From Frankiales bacterium (GTDB lineage: Bacteria > Actinomycetota > Actinomycetes > Mycobacteriales > SCTD01), in assembly GCA_025465145.1 (NCBI GenBank), contig JAODNS010000282.1, positions 1-9,933 of the forward strand: a DNA stretch of 9,933 bases. The letters run 5' to 3'. The translations under genes were made by a program, and so were the position numbers. Positions 1 through 5,644 of the stretch are shown here, piece after piece. Under the pieces are notes generated by a model. It ran no database searches. It was not told the DNA's origin and saw nothing but the letters and a program-made list of their open reading frames with translations. Each line of letters starts with the position of its first letter. The stretch's first letter is position 1.

Positions 1-2
1 CG

Positions 3-113
3 CGCGACGACGACCTGGACGACCCGTACCAGGCGCCCGAGTCGGCCTTCACCGCCTGCGGCACCCTGGTGCACACGAGCCTCGAGGGGCCCTTGGACCT
101 CTTGGCCGGCTGA
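3..113 (+). CDS. C-terminal end of an upstream gene, probably a low-molecular-weight protein tyrosine phosphatase
   Basis: An open frame enters from the left edge and ends at TGA 111-113, leaving 36 residues. The fragment has an acidic stretch leading into Leu-Asp-Asp-Pro-Tyr, then a helix-like tail ending in Leu-Leu-Ala-Gly. An Asp-Pro-Tyr close to the C-terminus is the general-acid loop of low-molecular-weight tyrosine phosphatases. Such a phosphatase gene is often found between the Sua5/YrdC gene and glyA in actinobacteria, so the position fits too. The active-site CX5R loop would lie outside the window, so the identification rests on one short motif and on context. The frame ends 13 nt before glyA, and the glyA promoter overlaps its last codons. 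Confidence 0.5.
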   Translation, partial: RDDDLDDPYQAPESAFTACGTLVHTSLEGPLDLLAG

Positions 114-120
114 CTACAGT
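93..120 (+). promoter_or_regulatory. Probable promoter of glyA giving a leaderless transcript
   Basis: TTGGAC at 93-98 and TACAGT at 115-120 are separated by 16 bp and resemble -35 and -10 hexamers. The -10 ends six bases before the glyA ATG, so transcription would begin at or next to the start codon. There is no purine-rich ribosome binding site before the ATG, which agrees with leaderless translation, common in actinobacteria. The assignment is by inspection only. Confidence 0.5.
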
Positions 121-126
121 GCCCCC

Positions 127-1419
127 ATGACGAGCACACCGTTCTGGGGTCCTGACTTCGACGCCTTGCAGGCCGAGGACCCGGAGATCGCCGACGTCGT
201 CCTCGAGGAGCTGACCCGCCTGCGCGGCGGCCTGCAGCTCATCGCCAGCGAGAACTTCACCAGCCCCGCGGTGCTTGCCGCCCTCGGCAGCACGCTGTCG
301 AACAAATACGCCGAGGGCTACCCCGGCAAGCGCTACTACGGCGGCTGCGAGGTCGTGGACCGCGCGGAGGTCCTGGGCATCGAGCGGGCCAAGGAGCTGT
401 TCGGCGCCGACCACGCGAACCTGCAGCCGCACTCCGGCGCGCAGGCCAACTTCGCCGCGTACGGCGCGCTGCTCACTCCCGGCGACACCGTCCTCGCGAT
501 GTCGCTGCCGCACGGCGGCCACCTCACGCACGGCTCGAAGGTGAACTTCTCCGGCAAGTGGTTCTCGGTCGTCGGCTACGGCGTCGACCCGGACAGCGAG
601 CTCATCGATTACGACGAGGTCGCCCGGCTCGCCGACGAGCACAAGCCGAAGATGATCATCGCCGGCGCTACCGCCTACCCGCGCCTGATCGACTTCGCCC
701 GCTTCCGCGAGATCGCCGACTCGGTCGGCGCCTGGCTCATGGTCGACGCGGCCCACTTCATCGGCCTGGTCGCCGGCAAGGCGATCCCGTCGCCCGTGCC
801 GTACGCCGACGTCGTCTGCTTCACCACGCACAAGGTCCTGCGCGGTCCGCGCGGCGGCATGATCCTGTGCAAGGACGAGGTCGCGGCGCGCATCGACAAG
901 GCCGTGTTCCCGTTCAGCCAGGGCGGCCCGCAGATGCACTCGGTCGCGGCCAAGGCCGTGGCGCTGCGCGAGTGCCAGCAGCCGGCGTACCAGGACTACG
1001 CGAAGCAGGTCATCACGAACGCGCAGGCGCTGGCCGAGGGGCTGGCCGCGGAGGGCATGCGACCGACCTCCGGCGGCACCGACACCCACCTCGCGCTGAT
1101 CGATCTGCGCGAGGTCGGCGTCACCGGCAAGGACGCCGAGGAGCGCACCGGTCGGGCTGGCATCGTCCTCAACAAGAACGCGATTCCCAACGACCCGCAG
1201 CCGCCGTCCGTGGCCTCCGGTGTCCGCGTCGGCACGCCCAGCGTCACCACGCAGGGCATGACCGAGGGCGACATGAAGGAGGTCGCCTCGCTCATCGCGA
1301 GCGCCGTCCGCGACGAGGACGGGTCCGCGGTGGAGGAGGTCCGCCGGGGTGTCAACGCGCTCGTCGAGGCCCATCCTGCTTATGAGCGTGTCTCCGACAC
1401 GACGCATCACGCCCGCTAG
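127..1419 (+). CDS. glyA: Serine hydroxymethyltransferase
   Basis: This PLP-dependent cytosolic enzyme converts serine and tetrahydrofolate to glycine and 5,10-methylene-tetrahydrofolate, the main source of one-carbon units. The 430-residue product is close to the usual bacterial length (E. coli 417). Family landmarks are in order: LIASEN at about residues 38-43, NKYAEGYPGKRYYGG at 59-73, D207 and H210 of the PLP-ring contacts (E. coli D200 and H203), the Schiff-base lysine K236 in TTHKVLRGPRGG (E. coli K229), and R367 in VRVGTPSVTT (E. coli substrate-carboxylate R363). The sequence around the lysine (CFTTHKVL) differs from the more usual TTTTHKTL, and DAAH replaces DMAH. I believe this is typical of the actinobacterial form linked to the ATP synthase operon. 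ATG 127 fits the N-terminal length and lies six bases after a -10 hexamer. It has no Shine-Dalgarno sequence. Confidence 0.96.
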   Translation: MTSTPFWGPDFDALQAEDPEIADVVLEELTRLRGGLQLIASENFTSPAVLAALGSTLSNKYAEGYPGKRYYGGCEVVDRAEVLGIERAKELFGADHANLQPHSGAQANFAAYGALLTPGDTVLAMSLPHGGHLTHGSKVNFSGKWFSVVGYGVDPDSELIDYDEVARLADEHKPKMIIAGATAYPRLIDFARFREIADSVGAWLMVDAAHFIGLVAGKAIPSPVPYADVVCFTTHKVLRGPRGGMILCKDEVAARIDKAVFPFSQGGPQMHSVAAKAVALRECQQPAYQDYAKQVITNAQALAEGLAAEGMRPTSGGTDTHLALIDLREVGVTGKDAEERTGRAGIVLNKNAIPNDPQPPSVASGVRVGTPSVTTQGMTEGDMKEVASLIASAVRDEDGSAVEEVRRGVNALVEAHPAYERVSDTTHHAR

Positions 1420-1422
1420 CGT
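1394..1422 (+). promoter_or_regulatory. Possible leaderless promoter of the wecA-like gene
   Basis: CCGACA at 1394-1399 and TAGCGT at 1417-1422 are 17 bp apart. The first three bases of the -10-like hexamer are the glyA stop codon. Six bases then separate it from GTG 1429, the same geometry as at glyA, and no ribosome binding site is visible. Read-through from the glyA promoter is an equally good source of the message. Confidence 0.35.
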
Positions 1423-1428
1423 CGCCAC

Positions 1429-2541
1429 GTGCGGGAGTACGCGCTCGTCTTCTGCGTCGCCGCGGCGATCACGTACCTGCTGACGCCGCTCGCGCGCCGG
1501 TTCGCCATCCGCACCGGCGCGATGGCGCAGCCGCGCGACCGCGACGTGCACGCCATCCCCACGCCGCGCCTCGGCGGGTTGGCGATGTACGGCGGCGTCT
1601 GCGGCGCGTTCCTCGTCGCGCACCAGCTGCCGGCGCTGTCCGGCGTCTTCCGGTACTCCGACGTCGAGGCCATCACCATCGCCGGCGGCGTCATCGTGCT
1701 GCTCGGCGCGGTCGACGACCGGTGGGGGATCGACGCGCTCACGAAGCTCGCGGGCCAGGTGGTCGCCGCCGGCATCATGGTCCTGCTCGGCCTGCAGCTG
1801 CTCACGCTGAGCCTGCCCGGGATCGGCGCCCTGTCCCTCGGTCCCGAGGGCGTGCCGCTGACCGTCCTGCTGGCCCTGCTGACGGTCAACGCCATCAACT
1901 TCATCGACGGGCTGGACGGCCTCGCCGCTGGCGTGGGAGCCATCGCCGCACTCGCGTTCTTCGCCTTCTCGTACTCGCTGTCCAGCGGCTCCGCAACCGC
2001 GGGCGTGGAGCAGGAGCGGATCAGCTCGCCGACGCTCATCGCCGTCGTGCTGGCCGGTGCGTGCGTCGGCTTCCTGCCGCACAACTTCAACCCTGCCCGC
2101 GTCTTCATGGGCGACTCCGGCTCGATGCTGATCGGCCTGATGCTGGCGGGCGCGGCGACGAGCCTGACCGGCCAGGTCAACTACGCGAACCTGCCGGCGA
2201 CGGTCACGTTCCCCGCCCTGCTGCCGCTGCTGCTGCCGTTCGCCGTGCTGGCGGTGCCGTTCGTCGACCTGCTCCTCGCCGTGTTCCGCCGCACCCGCGC
2301 CGGCCGCTCGCCGTTCGCACCGGACAAGGCGCACCTGCACCACCGGCTGCTGGAGATCGGGCACAGCCACACCCGCGCGGTCCTGATCATGTACTTCTGG
2401 ACGGCGCTCATCGCCTTCGGCGGCGTCGCCATGTCCGTCAGCGGCGGGCCCCTGCCGGTGCTCGGCGTCACCGGCGCGCTCGCCGTCATCGCGCTGGTCG
2501 CGAGCAGCGTGCCGCGGCTGCGCAGCGCCTCGCGGCACTGA
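1429..2541 (+). CDS. wecA: WecA/MraY-family polyprenyl-phosphate N-acetylhexosamine-1-phosphate transferase
   Basis: An integral membrane enzyme that moves a sugar-1-phosphate (in WecA, GlcNAc-1-P from UDP-GlcNAc) onto undecaprenyl or decaprenyl phosphate, the first lipid-linked step of envelope glycan synthesis. The 370-residue product is hydrophobic throughout, consistent with the family's 10-11 membrane helices. The diagnostic cytoplasmic loops are present: D96-D97 in DDRWGIDALTK (Mg2+ binding), N154 to G164 in NAINFIDGLDG (catalytic aspartates D160 and D163), N221-P-A-R-V-F-M-G-D-S-G-S ending at S232, and the carbohydrate-recognition segment HLHHRL with H302, H304 and H305. In M. tuberculosis the homologue Rv1302 occupies the same place before the atp genes. 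The family can also use UDP-GalNAc or UDP-MurNAc-pentapeptide, but the HLHH segment points to the WecA rather than the MraY branch. GTG 1429 gives the expected N-terminus and starts 9 nt after glyA. Its stop overlaps the next start as TGATG. Confidence 0.9.
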   Translation: MREYALVFCVAAAITYLLTPLARRFAIRTGAMAQPRDRDVHAIPTPRLGGLAMYGGVCGAFLVAHQLPALSGVFRYSDVEAITIAGGVIVLLGAVDDRWGIDALTKLAGQVVAAGIMVLLGLQLLTLSLPGIGALSLGPEGVPLTVLLALLTVNAINFIDGLDGLAAGVGAIAALAFFAFSYSLSSGSATAGVEQERISSPTLIAVVLAGACVGFLPHNFNPARVFMGDSGSMLIGLMLAGAATSLTGQVNYANLPATVTFPALLPLLLPFAVLAVPFVDLLLAVFRRTRAGRSPFAPDKAHLHHRLLEIGHSHTRAVLIMYFWTALIAFGGVAMSVSGGPLPVLGVTGALAVIALVASSVPRLRSASRH

Positions 2542-2939
2542 TGCGCCGGTATCCGGCGGCCGCGGCAACGCTGCTGGCCGGCCTGCTGTGCGCCGCCATC
2601 GCGGCGGTCGTCGCGGGCCCGCCCGGGATGGTCGCGGCCGTGGTCGGCACCTTCGTGGCGCTCGGCTTCTTCGCCAGCGGCATCATTCCGCTGCTCGTCG
2701 TGCGCGGCGAGGACGACCGGGCGAAGGGGCTCGCCACCGGCATCCTGCTGCTCACGTACACGTTCCGGCTGGCCGTCGCGGTGGCGGTTCTGCGGCTCGG
2801 TGCGACCGCCGGCGGACTCGACCGGCGTTGGCTCGGAGCGAGCATCATCGTCGGCGCCGTGGTGTGGACCACGGCTCAGGCGATCATCAGCCTGCGGGCG
2901 CCGGACCCCGCGTCAACGGAGGGCAAAGCGGACCGGTAG
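2541..2939 (+). CDS. atpI: AtpI-like membrane protein before the ATP synthase genes
   Basis: A 132-residue hydrophobic protein whose ATG shares its A with the TGA of the wecA-like gene (TGATG), so translation is probably coupled. Four membrane helices can be read at about residues 7-26, 29-54, 62-86 and 97-119, with a short charged loop (RGEDDRAKG) after the second and a hydrophilic tail rich in Asp, Glu and Lys. Length, topology and position match AtpI-type proteins, small non-stoichiometric partners of the F1Fo-ATP synthase that help assemble or stabilise the c-ring in some bacteria. Rv1303 is the positional counterpart in M. tuberculosis. The frame is open far upstream, but that part is a shadow of wecA with an Arg/Ala-rich, non-membrane composition, so 2541 is the start I accept. 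Sequence conservation in this family is low, so the function rests partly on context. Confidence 0.8.
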   Translation: MRRYPAAAATLLAGLLCAAIAAVVAGPPGMVAAVVGTFVALGFFASGIIPLLVVRGEDDRAKGLATGILLLTYTFRLAVAVAVLRLGATAGGLDRRWLGASIIVGAVVWTTAQAIISLRAPDPASTEGKADR

Positions 2940-2942
2940 TCT
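2912..2942 (+). promoter_or_regulatory. Possible promoter for atpZ and the ATP synthase operon
   Basis: TAGTCT at 2937-2942 resembles a -10 hexamer and begins with the atpI stop codon. It lies eight bases before the atpZ ATG. The best upstream partner is GTCAAC at 2912-2917, with a long 19-bp spacer. The stretch is locally A-richer than its surroundings and the atpZ start has no Shine-Dalgarno sequence, so a leaderless transcript starting near 2949-2951 is plausible. This is a weak prediction. Confidence 0.3.
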
Positions 2943-2950
2943 GGCCTCCG

Positions 2951-3172
2951 ATGCCCCCCGACCCGACCGACAGCGGTAGCGCTGGCGGTCGCAAGGGTGA
3001 GCAGGACGCCTGGGGAGCCTTCGGGCTCATGATCTCGGGCGTCGCTGTCTGGGGTGGCGTCGGCTGGCTGGTCAGCGAGTGGCTCGACAACCGGGTTTTC
3101 CTGATGCTCGGGCTGCTGCTGGGCATGGGAGCCGCGCTCTACCTGGTGTGGTTCAAGTACGGCAGATCGTGA
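2951..3172 (+). CDS. atpZ: AtpZ/AtpI-family small membrane protein
   Basis: A 73-residue protein with a polar, Gly/Ser/Asp-rich start of about 20 residues, then two membrane helices at about 23-41 and 46-67 joined by a short turn (SEWLDNR), and a basic end (FKYGRS). The pattern W-x-x-F-G-L-M-I-S-G-V followed by GWLVSEWLD is that of the AtpZ family of small proteins encoded at the head of atp operons. Those proteins are proposed to aid ATP synthase assembly or, with AtpI, Mg2+/Ca2+ movement, as reported for alkaliphilic Bacillus. ATG 2951 is chosen because it gives a family-sized protein and follows a -10-like hexamer. Codons upstream in this frame are the shadow of atpI. It ends 16 nt before atpB. 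Confidence 0.8.
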   Translation: MPPDPTDSGSAGGRKGEQDAWGAFGLMISGVAVWGGVGWLVSEWLDNRVFLMLGLLLGMGAALYLVWFKYGRS

Positions 3173-3174
3173 CC

Positions 3175-3184
3175 GAGGAGAGGA
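3175..3184 (+). promoter_or_regulatory. Ribosome binding site that fixes the GTG start of atpB
   Basis: The purine run GAGGAGAGGA ends four bases before GTG 3189, and its AGGAG core (3176-3180) is eight bases away. It is one of the strongest Shine-Dalgarno sequences in the window and supports the GTG rather than an internal ATG. Confidence 0.75.
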
Positions 3185-3188
3185 CGTC

Positions 3189-3977
3189 GTGAGCTTCCCG
3201 CTCGCCGCAGACGGTGAGGGCTTCAACAGCCCGGGACCGCGCGACTTCGAGTTCCCCGGGATCTTCGGGCACGACTCGTTCTTCACCAAGCCCATGCTCA
3301 TCGTCCTGCTGGGCTCGCTGCTGGTGGCGGTGCTCTTCTACCTGGCCGCCCGCCGCGCCCAGACGGTGCCCGGCAAGGGCCAGTTCGCCGGCGAGAGCGT
3401 CTACGGCTTCGTGCGCAACTCCATCGCGCTCGACGCGATCGGGCACGAGGGCCTCAAGTACGTCCCGTACCTCGCCACGCTGTTCTCGTTCATCGCCGTG
3501 CTGAACCTGTCCGGGATCATCCCGTTCCTGCAGTTCCCGGCGACGTCCCGCATCGCGATCCCGCTGTTCCTGGCGATCATCTCCTGGGCGATCTACAACG
3601 CCATCGGCATCCGCCGGCAGGGGCTGGTCGGCTACTTCAAGAACATGATGTTCCCGCCGGGGATCCCGTGGCCGGTCTACATCCTGCTCGCGCCCATCGA
3701 GCTGTTCTCCACCTTCTTCGTCCGCCCGATCACGCTCGCCCTGCGACTCACGTTCAACATGTTCGCCGGGCACCTCGTGCTGCTGCTGTTCGTCCTCGGC
3801 GGCGAGTACCTCGTGTTCGACAAGGGCGGGATCGTCGGCGTCCTCGCCGGCTCGGTCTCCCTGTTCGGCAGCATCGTCCTCACGTTCTTCGAGGGCTTCG
3901 TGCAGCTGCTCCAGGCGTACGTCTTCACCCTGCTCACGGCGCTCTACATCGGCGGCGCGCTCGCCGACGAGCACTAG
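3189..3977 (+). CDS. atpB: F1Fo-ATP synthase subunit a
   Basis: The membrane stator subunit that carries the two proton half-channels against the c-ring. The 262-residue product (E. coli 271) begins with an actinobacterial-type N-terminus containing FNSPGPRDFEFPGIFG. It has hydrophobic segments at about 36-55, 90-114, 119-140, 160-180, 184-209 and 214-258. The essential arginine is R186 in LRLTFNMFAGH (E. coli R210), and Q242 in LQAYVF matches E. coli Q252. H195 stands where E. coli has E219 and E235 where E. coli has H245. This reciprocal Glu/His exchange is known from other bacteria and mitochondria and keeps the proton path. GTG 3189 has a strong ribosome binding site. The gene is followed by 46 nt and then atpE. 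Confidence 0.97.
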   Translation: MSFPLAADGEGFNSPGPRDFEFPGIFGHDSFFTKPMLIVLLGSLLVAVLFYLAARRAQTVPGKGQFAGESVYGFVRNSIALDAIGHEGLKYVPYLATLFSFIAVLNLSGIIPFLQFPATSRIAIPLFLAIISWAIYNAIGIRRQGLVGYFKNMMFPPGIPWPVYILLAPIELFSTFFVRPITLALRLTFNMFAGHLVLLLFVLGGEYLVFDKGGIVGVLAGSVSLFGSIVLTFFEGFVQLLQAYVFTLLTALYIGGALADEH

Positions 3978-4023
3978 CCCACCCCGCTGGACCTCTCGCA
4001 CGACACCTTCTGAAAGGGACACA

Positions 4024-4227
4024 ATGACCGGCAACGTCAACATGGTCGGGTACGGCCTCGCGGCCATCGGCCCGGGCATCGGCATCGGCCTGATCTTCGC
4101 CGCCTACATCGCCGGCGTCGCTCGTCAGCCCGAGTCGCGCGGCATGCTGCAGAGCATCGCCATCCTCGGCTTCGCCCTGGCCGAGGCGCTCGCGATCATC
4201 GGCATCGGCCTCGCCTTCGCGCTCTAG
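4024..4227 (+). CDS. atpE: F1Fo-ATP synthase subunit c (proteolipid)
   Basis: The hairpin protein of the rotating membrane ring. At 67 residues it is on the short side (M. tuberculosis has 81) because the N-terminus before the first helix is trimmed. Helix 1 (about 7-32) carries the glycine-repeat packing motif GPGIGIG at 16-22. The polar loop is R34-Q35-P36, the contact with gamma and epsilon. Helix 2 carries the ion-binding carboxylate E54 in ALAEAL. The residues around E54 are aliphatic, without the Ser/Thr after the Glu or the Gln in helix 1 that form sodium sites, so proton coupling is inferred. ATG 4024 follows AAAGGGA at 4013-4019. The stop is only two bases before the atpF start. Confidence 0.97.
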   Translation: MTGNVNMVGYGLAAIGPGIGIGLIFAAYIAGVARQPESRGMLQSIAILGFALAEALAIIGIGLAFAL

Positions 4228-4229
4228 CT

Positions 4230-4787
4230 GTGCTGTCGACACTGGCGCTGCTCGCCTCCGAGGGCGAGCCGTCCCCCCTGAAGCCGCACACGTCCGAGCT
4301 CATCGTCGGGCTCGTGGCGTTCACGCTGCTGTTCCTGTTCCTGCGCGCCAAGGTCTTCCCGATGTTCGAGAAGGCCTACGCGGACCGCACGTCCGCCATC
4401 GAGGGCGGCATCGAGCGGGCGGAGAAGGCGCAGGCGGAGGCGCAGGCGGCGCTCGAGCAGTACCGCGCTCAGCTGGCCGAGGCCCGCAACGAGGCCGCGC
4501 GCATCCGCGACGAGGCCCGCGAGCAGGGCAAGGCAATCGTCGACCAGCTCACCGCGGAGGCGCGGGAGACCGCGGCCCGCATCACCGCGCGCGGTGAGGA
4601 GCAGCTCGTGGCCGAGCGCCAGCAGGTCGTGACGCAGCTGCGCGGCGAGATCGGCCGCATCGCGGTCGAGCTGGCCGAGCGCGTCGTGGGCGAATCCCTC
4701 GCCGACGACGAGCGGCAGAAGCGGGTCGTCGACCGGTTCCTGGCCGAGCTCGAGGCAGCGCCTGCCGGGTCCGGAGAGACCCGCTGA
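4230..4787 (+). CDS. atpF: F1Fo-ATP synthase subunit b
   Basis: The peripheral-stalk subunit that joins Fo to F1. The 185-residue protein has a short N-terminus, one membrane helix at about 23-41, then a long charged coiled coil rich in Ala, Glu, Gln and Arg (EGGIERAEKAQAEAQAALEQ begins near residue 58). It ends in a delta-binding region (ELAERVVGESLADDERQKR) near 147-165. The GTG start lies two bases after the atpE stop with no ribosome binding site, so it probably relies on ribosomes finishing atpE. That could tune b against c. The last base of its TGA is the first base of the atpH ATG (TGATG). Unlike in mycobacteria, b is not fused to delta. Confidence 0.96.
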   Translation: MLSTLALLASEGEPSPLKPHTSELIVGLVAFTLLFLFLRAKVFPMFEKAYADRTSAIEGGIERAEKAQAEAQAALEQYRAQLAEARNEAARIRDEAREQGKAIVDQLTAEARETAARITARGEEQLVAERQQVVTQLRGEIGRIAVELAERVVGESLADDERQKRVVDRFLAELEAAPAGSGETR

Positions 4788-5611
4788 TGCTCGCCGCTGC
4801 CAGCCGCGGCGCCCTCGCCGCCGCCCGGACCCGGCTCACCGAGCTGGCCGCCGGGCTCCCCGAGGCCGCTGGCGTCGGCGGAGTCGCGAACGGCCTGTTC
4901 GCGGTCGTCCGACTGCTCGACGGGGCCGGCCAGCTGCGGCGCACCCTCGCCGACCCGACGACGGACGCCCAGGCCAAGAACGACCTGCTCGACAACCTGC
5001 TCGGCAGCCAGCTCGACCCGCTGCCGATGCAGGTGCTCAAGGACGTCGTGGCGCAGCGCTGGTCCGGCGCCCGCGACATGGTCGACGCGCTCGAGGTGCT
5101 CGCCGTCCAGGCGCGGTTCCTCGTCGCCCAGTCCGACGGCACCCTCGACGAGATCGAGGACGCGCTGTTCCGGTTCGCCCGGATCATCACGCGCGAGCCG
5201 GAGCTGCGGGCGGCGCTGACCGACACGCAGGTCCCGGTCGACCGCCGTCGCCAGCTCGTCACCGGCCTCATCTCCGACCGCGTCGGCGCGGCCACGCTCG
5301 AGGTCATCGAGCAGGTCATCACCACGCCGCGCGGACGTACCCTCGAGGCAAGCCTGGAGGAGTACGCCACGCTGGCCGCGAGCATCCGCTCGCGCTCGGT
5401 CGCGACCGTCACCAGCGCGGTGGCCCTGGACGACGAGCAGCAGACGCGTCTGGCCGCCGCCATCGGCCGCTCGCTCGGCCGGGCCGTCCAGGTCCAGGTC
5501 GAGGTCGACCCGAAGGTGGTCGGCGGGCTGGTCGTCCGTGTCGGCGACGAGGTCATCGACGGCTCCACCCTGCACCGCCTGCGCGAGGCCCGCCGCGCGC
5601 TCGCCAGCTAG
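4787..5611 (+). CDS. atpH: F1Fo-ATP synthase subunit delta (OSCP)
   Basis: The cap of the F1 stator that holds the alpha subunits to the b stalk. The product has 274 residues, far longer than the 177 of E. coli but normal for actinobacteria, where the N-terminal part is extended. The C-terminal OSCP signature is clear: ALDDEQQTRLAAAI, then VDPKVVGGLVVRVGDEVIDG and STLHRLREARRAL at the very end. The ATG overlaps the atpF stop by one base, favouring roughly equal synthesis of b and delta. In M. tuberculosis these are one fused protein (Rv1307), so the overlap here is the unfused state. The stop is followed by 33 nt and then atpA. Confidence 0.96.
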   Translation: MLAAASRGALAAARTRLTELAAGLPEAAGVGGVANGLFAVVRLLDGAGQLRRTLADPTTDAQAKNDLLDNLLGSQLDPLPMQVLKDVVAQRWSGARDMVDALEVLAVQARFLVAQSDGTLDEIEDALFRFARIITREPELRAALTDTQVPVDRRRQLVTGLISDRVGAATLEVIEQVITTPRGRTLEASLEEYATLAASIRSRSVATVTSAVALDDEQQTRLAAAIGRSLGRAVQVQVEVDPKVVGGLVVRVGDEVIDGSTLHRLREARRALAS

Positions 5612-5644
5612 TACTGCACCTCCTAACAGGAACGAGGCAAGACC

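Noticed and set aside
1722..2540. In-frame upstream extension of the AtpI-like gene
   Set aside because: Before 2541 the frame reads Arg/Ala/Pro-rich sequence over the WecA-like gene and has no membrane segments. The hydrophobic protein begins exactly at the TGATG overlap.
49..2568. A very long minus-strand open frame (839 codons) opposite glyA and wecA
   Set aside because: The translation is a monotonous mix of Arg, Ala, Gly, Asp, Glu and Val with no fold or motif. Such frames arise opposite real genes in GC-rich DNA because stop codons are rare. The plus strand is fully explained by two conserved genes.
3978..4023. Possible terminator or extra small gene between atpB and atpE
   Set aside because: The 46-nt gap shows no inverted repeat and no coding potential beyond the ribosome binding site of atpE.
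4024..4227. Sodium-coupled c-ring
   Set aside because: The Gln in helix 1 and the Ser/Thr after the key Glu that make sodium sites are absent, and the surroundings of E54 are aliphatic.
4785..4789. Possible fusion of b and delta as in mycobacteria
   Set aside because: The TGATG overlap contains a real stop and a new ATG in another frame, so the two proteins are separate.
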